Source: JAKFEW01 sp036675505
GTDB taxonomy: Bacteria > Cyanobacteriota > Sericytochromatia > S15B-MN24 > JAQBPE01
Reading direction: 5' to 3'
DNA length: 34,509 bases
Assembly: GCA_036675505.1 (NCBI GenBank)
Contig: JAKFEW010000075.1
Coordinates: forward strand, 1 to 34,509
Below, piece by piece: positions 30,195-34,509 of this stretch (the stretch's first letter is position 1; each line of letters starts with the position of its first letter). A model generated the notes under the pieces. That model was not told where the DNA came from. It ran no database searches and saw only the letters and a list, made by a program, of their open reading frames with translations. The translations under genes and the position numbers were made by a program.

Positions 30195-32733
30195 TCGCCT
30201 TGCCCGAGTACAGGCTGCCGTTGCTCTGGGCGTAGTTCGTGTCCGTCACCTCGATGCGCAGGTAGCGGCCTGTCGCCGGCGGCACCGCGAGGTTGTACCA
30301 GGTCGAAGGCGTGGCCACGAGACCCGTGACGTCCTTGAGGAAGGTCCAGTTGACCTTGTCGTTGCTGACGAAGAGCGAGACGGCCTTCGGGAAGCCTTCC
30401 GAGATGATCGCCGGCGGCGAGAGCAGCCGGACCGTCTTGAACGAGCGGCTCACGCCGAGGTCCGTGATCACGTATTCGTTGCGGTGGGTCCTGTTCGGCG
30501 ACGAGATCCAGTACGACTCGGGATCGCCGTCGCGGAGGTTGTGCGAGCTGTTGAAGTGGGAGTAGTACGACGTCGACGAGTTGCGGATGATCGCGTTCTC
30601 CTCGCCGTTGAACGCCACCTCGGCGATCTGCGCGTAGTACAGGCCGTTGTCGGGGTTCTGGCGCGTCTTCGTGATGTTGAAGCGCACGTACTGGCAGTAG
30701 GTGGGCACGATGTTCCAGCGCGTCCAGGTGCTCTCGGTGGTGCGGAAGTCGCGCTCGGAGGCGACCGGGCGCCAGCTGAGCTCGTCGTCGCTGACCTCGA
30801 TCGTGAAGTCGACAGGGAAGAGCATGGCGTAGAAGGGGTTCGCGAGCGCCGCGATCGAGGTGATGCGCGACGACTTGCCGAGGTCGATGCGCAGCCACTG
30901 GGGCTCTTCGATGCCCATGCGGCGCGACGACCAGGTGAGCTCCGAGTCCTTGTCGCCGGCGAGCTCGGCTGGCGTCTCGCCGCGGTGGTGCTGGGACGAG
31001 GCGTTGAACTCGAGGTTGCCGAGCACCGTCTGCAAGAGCCCTTCGAGCTCGGTGGTGTCCAGCGTGATGCGGCCGTTGCCGTAATACTGGTCGAAGCCCG
31101 GCGCGCCCCGGTCGATCGCCGTCTTGGCGATCAGGTCGCGCACCATGATGGGCGTCCAGCCCGGCTTGAGCGCCTTGTACAGCGCCGCGAGGCCGCTGAC
31201 GTGGGCCGCCGCGTGCGAGGTGCCCGAGGCGACGGTGTAGCCGCCCTTGAGCGTGGTCGTGAGGATCTGCTCGCCGGGGGCCGAGACCGTCATCCACTCG
31301 CCGTAGGTGCTCCACGACGGCCGGGCGTCGACCTTGTTGGTCGCGCCGACGGCCAGGATCGGCAGGTCCTTCGACCAGGCCGCCGGGTACTGCTTGATGT
31401 AGCTGCCGTCGTTGCCCATCGCGCAGACGACCGTGCAGTTGAAGGTGGTCGCGAACGCGATCGCGTCTTTGACGGCCGGGTCGTCGATGTTGCTCGCGAG
31501 CGACATGTTGATGACGGAGGCGCGGTTGCGCACGGCGTAGTTGATGCCGTCGATCACGGTCGAGGAGGTCGCGAGGCCCTCGGCGTTGCTGACCTTGCAG
31601 GGCAGGATGCGCGAGTCGAAGGCGAGGCCGACGATGCCGACGTTGTCCTGGTTGGCGGCGATGATGCCGGCCATTTCCGTGCCGTGGCCGTTGTCGTCCT
31701 CCACGTTGCCGGTCTGGTCGTAGGAGTTCCAGCCGTTGACGTCGTCGATGCGGCCGTTGGCGTCGTCGTCCTTGCCGTTGCCCGCGATCTCGTTGAGGTT
31801 CTTGAAGATGTTGACCGCGAGGTCGGGGTGGATGAGGTTCACGCCGGTGTCGAGCACCGCCACGATCACGTCCGGCGAGCCCGCCGAGTACGGCCAGCCG
31901 GCCGGCGCGTTGATCTTGGGCAGCGGCCACTGCTCGGGGTAGCGCGGGTCGGAGGGGTAGAACGCCTTGCCGTAGTAGATCGTGTCGCGCGTGACCTGCT
32001 CGAAGACCGTGTTGGCCGCGAGCTTCGTGCGCACCTGGTCGAAGGTCTGGTCCGCCGCATGGTAGGCGACTATGTAGTTCATGCCGGGGTAGCGGTAGTG
32101 GGTGATGCCCGCGGCTTTCAGCGCCGTCTCGATCGTGGCGCGCGGGGCGCCTTCGCGGAAGCGCACGACCACGCGGCCCGTGACGTACACGTTCTTCGCG
32201 TCGGCCGACATGCGCGTGATCTGGGTCGTGCCGTCGCGCACGGTGATGATGCCGCTCGTGCCCTTGTAGGTGGCGGGCAGGCGCACCACGACCTGGTGGT
32301 CGAGGCGCTTCACGACCGTCAGCAGGGTCGCGCCGATGTAGAACTTGAGCGTGCTCTTCTTGAGCTTGGCGCCTTCGAGGATGAAGCCGTTGCCGTTCGG
32401 GATGATGTTGATGACCGCCGGGTTCGCGCCGGCCGAAAGCTTGGTGTTCATGCTGCCGGCCGTGCCGGTCACCTTCACGGTGGCCTTCGGCAGATCCGGC
32501 TCGATCGGCAACGCCAGGGTGAAGTAGCTGTCGCCGCCGCCGCCGCGCGGGCCGCGCTTGAGGGCGGGCAGGGGCGCGGCCGGGGCCTCGCCGACGCCCG
32601 TGACGCCGAGCGACATGCTGGGCTGGGCCGGCTGCCACCAGTTGCAGCCCGCGAGCGCGAGCGCGAGCACGGGCGTCACCAGACGTCCACGGCGGAGGGT
32701 GCGGGCGAGGTTGGCGGCTGCGGTACGGTGCAC
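30151..32733 (-). CDS. Subtilase (S8) lipoprotein with two C-terminal discoidin-like domains
   Basis: From GTG 32733 (AAGGAG at 32746-32741, 7 nt upstream) the product is 860 aa. The signal peptide ends ALALAGC (Cys30). A pro-region of about 210 residues includes VVRFREGAPRATIETALKAAG, an inhibitor-I9-like segment. The catalytic domain has Asp295 (VAVLDTGV), His350 (NGHGTEMAG) and Ser506 (SGTSHAAAHVSG), plus an inserted NGKDDDANGRIDDVNGW loop likely to bind calcium. The usual GTSMAAPHV is GTSHAAAHV here, so Met and Pro are replaced. Two F5/8 type C-like domains follow (about 575-715 and 720-860; PQWLRIDLGKSSRITSI, VPPATGRYLRIEV), suggesting glycan or surface binding. It is a probable secreted lipid-anchored protease. 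Confidence 0.88.
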   Translation of the reverse strand: MHRTAAANLARTLRRGRLVTPVLALALAGCNWWQPAQPSMSLGVTGVGEAPAAPLPALKRGPRGGGGDSYFTLALPIEPDLPKATVKVTGTAGSMNTKLSAGANPAVINIIPNGNGFILEGAKLKKSTLKFYIGATLLTVVKRLDHQVVVRLPATYKGTSGIITVRDGTTQITRMSADAKNVYVTGRVVVRFREGAPRATIETALKAAGITHYRYPGMNYIVAYHAADQTFDQVRTKLAANTVFEQVTRDTIYYGKAFYPSDPRYPEQWPLPKINAPAGWPYSAGSPDVIVAVLDTGVNLIHPDLAVNIFKNLNEIAGNGKDDDANGRIDDVNGWNSYDQTGNVEDDNGHGTEMAGIIAANQDNVGIVGLAFDSRILPCKVSNAEGLATSSTVIDGINYAVRNRASVINMSLASNIDDPAVKDAIAFATTFNCTVVCAMGNDGSYIKQYPAAWSKDLPILAVGATNKVDARPSWSTYGEWMTVSAPGEQILTTTLKGGYTVASGTSHAAAHVSGLAALYKALKPGWTPIMVRDLIAKTAIDRGAPGFDQYYGNGRITLDTTELEGLLQTVLGNLEFNASSQHHRGETPAELAGDKDSELTWSSRRMGIEEPQWLRIDLGKSSRITSIAALANPFYAMLFPVDFTIEVSDDELSWRPVASERDFRTTESTWTRWNIVPTYCQYVRFNITKTRQNPDNGLYYAQIAEVAFNGEENAIIRNSSTSYYSHFNSSHNLRDGDPESYWISSPNRTHRNEYVITDLGVSRSFKTVRLLSPPAIISEGFPKAVSLFVSNDKVNWTFLKDVTGLVATPSTWYNLAVPPATGRYLRIEVTDTNYAQSNGSLYSGKAISGHVAALAEVEVQ

Positions 32734-32870
32734 CGGTGGTCTCCTTGACGCGATCAGGCCGTGAAACCAGCTTCCTGATCTCTGTCGGCAGCGCGGCACC
32801 CGAGCTTGAGCGTCCCCCCCGAGACGGCTCGCCATGGCGGCGCCCGCGGCAATCCCTTGCCGCCTCGTTT

Positions 32871-32905
32871 GTTATGCCCGACAGGTGATACGCGTAAACC
32901 ACCTG
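32871..32905 (-). promoter_or_regulatory. Putative subtilase promoter with inverted repeat
   Basis: On the minus strand TTTACG (32898-32893) and CATAAC (32876-32871, preceded by GGG) are 16 nt apart. CAGGTG (32882-32887) and CACCTG (32900-32905) are inverted arms spanning the -35 and spacer. A small CGGCAA/TTGCCG hairpin (32847-32862) lies in the leader. The rest of the 240-nt gap (32734-32973) shows no gene. Confidence 0.4.
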
Positions 32906-32973
32906 CCGCGAATCTTCATATCCCGTTCAAACTCAAGCGCCGGGCCGCGTTCCGCGTCAACCCGCCCGCTTGC

Positions 32974-33381
32974 TCACTCGGCCACGATCGCGCGGGCCTG
33001 CTCGCGCAGCTTGATCATCTGCAAGGCCCAGGCGAAGCATTTGTCGCGCGTGCCGTCCGGGATCTGGAGGGCCGCCTGGACTTCCTTGATGTACGCGCTC
33101 TCGGCCGGGTCGTAGGAGCCGTCGACGAACGTGACCAGCACCAGCTCCATGAACGCCATCCGGCGCGACGAGCGGCTCGTGAAGGCGGCCAGCGCGCGCG
33201 CCTTGTCCGGTCGGCCTTGCACGCGCGCGACGAAAGCCGCTTCGGGCACGCCGAGCTCGAGCCGGATCTCCTCGAGCAGCTCGACCTCCTCCTCGGAGAT
33301 GCTGCGGTCGGCGCGCATCGCGATCAACGCGAGGTCGATCAGGGCGTCTTTTTCGGGCGGAGCGAGCAGGTCGAGAAACAT
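32974..33381 (-). CDS. TerB-like (tellurite resistance TerB/DjlA N-terminal-like) protein
   Basis: This 135-aa all-helical acidic protein begins LLAPPEKDALIDLALIAMRA, then DRSISEEEVELLEEIRLELG, and ends with AALQIPDGTRDKCFAWALQM and a short Arg/Ala helix. The EKDALIDLAL...DRSISEEE pattern, with a second YDPAESAYIKEV loop, matches the TerB helical fold with its acidic metal-binding turns. TerB-like proteins are cytoplasmic and often associated with stress or membrane processes; a specific role is not shown. It lies 44 nt downstream of an NHL gene on the same strand, with its own -10-like element. Confidence 0.7.
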   Translation of the reverse strand: MFLDLLAPPEKDALIDLALIAMRADRSISEEEVELLEEIRLELGVPEAAFVARVQGRPDKARALAAFTSRSSRRMAFMELVLVTFVDGSYDPAESAYIKEVQAALQIPDGTRDKCFAWALQMIKLREQARAIVAE

Positions 33382-33390
33382 GGCGGGGTC

Positions 33391-33399
33391 CTTATACCC
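33391..33399 (-). promoter_or_regulatory. -10 element GGGTATAAG for the TerB-like gene
   Basis: The minus strand reads GGGTATAAG, ending 9 nt before ATG 33381. The leader would be only 2-3 nt, so the mRNA would be nearly leaderless; the GACCCC stretch in between is no ribosome site. It is the same nonamer as at 1943-1935. Confidence 0.45.
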
Positions 33400-33425
33400 G
33401 TCGCGGTCGGGTTTCGATCGGTCGC

Positions 33426-34508
33426 CTAGCGCGGGGCGATCCGGCGGATCGCGTGGTTGTTGGTGTCGGCGACGAAGATCGCCCCGTCGCGCGCGACAGC
33501 GACGCCCCGCGGCATGGCGAAGCGCGCGACGTCCGAGGCGCCGTTCACGTAAGCGCCCGCCTCGGGCTTGGCGATCGCCCCGCCGCCCGCGACGGTCTCG
33601 ACGTCGCCGGGCGGCGTGAGGCGGCGGATGCGGTGGTTCGCGGCGTCCGCGATCACGAGGCGGCCCCGCGCGTCGAGCGCGATGCCCGACGGGAAGGTGA
33701 ACCGGGCCTGGTCCCAGAAGCCGTCGCGCCAGCCGCCGTCCGGGTGGCCCGCCAGCGTCGTCACCTCGGGCCGGCCCGTGCCGGCCGCCGGCGCGAGGCG
33801 GCGGATCAGCTGGGTGCCCACCTCCGAGAAGTACAGCGCGCCGTCGCTGCCGCGCGCGATGCCGAAGGGCCCCCAGGTCTTCGCGCTTGCCGGCGGGCCG
33901 TCGACGCTCTGCGGGTCGCCGTTGCCGACGAGCGTCGAGACGACGCCCGCCGCGTCGACCTTGCGCAGCCGGTGGTTGGCGCGCTCCGCGACGTACGCGT
34001 TGCCCGCGTCGTCGACCGCGATCCCGCTCGGCTCCTTGAAGATCGCGGTCCTGGCCGGGCCGTCGGCGAAGCCCGGCTGGCCGGTGCCGGCGATCGTCTC
34101 GATCGTGGCCTGGCCGTCCGCGCCGAAGCTGACGCGGCGGACCGTGTGGCCGTCGAGGTCGGTCAGCCAGAGGCGCTTTTGGCCGTCGAAGGCCAGCCCC
34201 GCCGGGTGGTTGAGCCTCGCCGCGGCGCCCGTGCCGTCGACGCCGCCCGGTTGGCCGGCCTGGCCGAGCACGGTCGACACGGTGGCCTGGCCGTCGTTCG
34301 CCAGCACGAGCTTGCGCAGGGTGTGGTTCTGGCTGTCGGCCACGTACAGCACAGGCGGGTCCGCCTGCGGGTCGGCGATCAGGTTGGCGGGGCCGCGGAA
34401 GCGCGCCGTGGCGCCGGGGCCGTCGGCGTCGCCGCCTTCGGGCGGGGCGCCGGCCACCAGCGACACGGCGCCGCCCGGCTCGGGCGGCGGCGGCGTGGGC
34501 ACGGACAC
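33426..34508 (-). CDS. NHL-repeat beta-propeller protein, 5' end beyond window
   Basis: At least 360 residues are visible. The frame is open to the right edge of the window, so the N terminus, and probably a lipoprotein signal peptide as in the two related genes, is missing. After a Pro-rich stretch (PTPPPPEPGG) come six NHL repeats with cores VADSQNHTLRKL, LTDLDGHTVRRV, VAERANHRLRKV, FSEVGTQLIRRL, IADAANHRIRRL and VADTNNHAIRRI. They are separated by GxxDGPGxxARFxxP linkers. This is a complete six-bladed propeller of unknown ligand. The repeat style matches 580-1881 and 14487-16682. Confidence 0.85.
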   Translation of the reverse strand: MSVPTPPPPEPGGAVSLVAGAPPEGGDADGPGATARFRGPANLIADPQADPPVLYVADSQNHTLRKLVLANDGQATVSTVLGQAGQPGGVDGTGAAARLNHPAGLAFDGQKRLWLTDLDGHTVRRVSFGADGQATIETIAGTGQPGFADGPARTAIFKEPSGIAVDDAGNAYVAERANHRLRKVDAAGVVSTLVGNGDPQSVDGPPASAKTWGPFGIARGSDGALYFSEVGTQLIRRLAPAAGTGRPEVTTLAGHPDGGWRDGFWDQARFTFPSGIALDARGRLVIADAANHRIRRLTPPGDVETVAGGGAIAKPEAGAYVNGASDVARFAMPRGVAVARDGAIFVADTNNHAIRRIAPR

Positions 34509-34509
34509 C

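Noticed and set aside
1..34509. tRNA, rRNA, riboswitch and integrase attachment sites
   Set aside because: I scanned for cloverleaf cores (GGTTCGAATCC-like T arms), rRNA-like blocks and integrase-linked direct repeats and saw none that I could support by eye.

Overview
This is a very GC-rich bacterial chromosome segment holding about 22 protein genes. Eight of the complete proteins carry an N-terminal lipobox signal peptide, so much of the window encodes surface lipoproteins. They include NHL/Vgb-type beta-propellers, a subtilase and two hypothetical lipoproteins with Pro/Thr- or Gly-rich linkers. With the SLH-domain protein, the cyanophycin genes cphB-cphA, the UbiB/AarF kinase and the long-form HflX, this suggests a free-living heterotroph with an outer surface or S-layer-like envelope. 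A non-photosynthetic relative of Cyanobacteria (Sericytochromatia/'Tanganyikabacteria'-like) is my best guess, but it is an inference and not proven by the window. I found no rRNA, tRNA, CRISPR array or complete insertion sequence.

Layout. 1-580: accessory debris, namely a terminator, a 50-aa ORF behind a strong promoter with inverted repeats, and a remnant of a gene that is intact at 7658-8266. 580-1881 (-): NHL-propeller lipoprotein. 2.05-5.92 kb: an accessory island of three toxin/regulator-type modules. These are a HipB/HipA unit whose hipA is split, a class II Fic protein, and a divergent AAA/DUF4143 ATPase. The HipB and ATPase genes lie behind perfect long palindromes and the Fic gene behind a short tandem repeat. 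5.93-14.47 kb: UbiB-like kinase, a pilin-like small membrane protein, cyanophycinase, cyanophycin synthetase, a PsbP/DUF1795-like lipoprotein and threonine ammonia-lyase. 14.49-19.0 kb: a second NHL lipoprotein, an SLH protein and two orphan response regulators that converge and overlap. 19.15-27.05 kb: lipoproteins, long-form HflX with an apparent AUU start, and a Vgb-like propeller. 27.17-34.51 kb: methionine gamma-lyase-family PLP enzyme, Nudix hydrolase, acyltransferase 3, subtilase with two discoidin-like domains, TerB-like protein, and a third NHL protein cut by the window edge.

Two promoter habits recur. First, six genes (hipB, fic, the ATPase, the UbiB-like kinase, the SLH protein and the PLP enzyme) have a TANNNT -10-like hexamer only 6-8 nt before the start codon, which predicts leaderless mRNAs. 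Second, many -10 boxes are immediately preceded by GGG (GGGTATAAN). Non-ATG starts (TTG, GTG and one probable ATT) are common and were chosen from Shine-Dalgarno position, signal-peptide structure and family alignment.

Functionally, the cph pair would make and degrade the Arg/Asp nitrogen polymer cyanophycin. The lipoproteins would decorate the envelope. The 2-6 kb island looks horizontally acquired or stress-related and is partly decayed. I see no single coherent unknown multi-gene machine. The most unusual elements are the HipB-HipA split with its palindrome, the three-arm palindrome between fic and the ATPase, the promoter architecture, and the AUU start of hflX.
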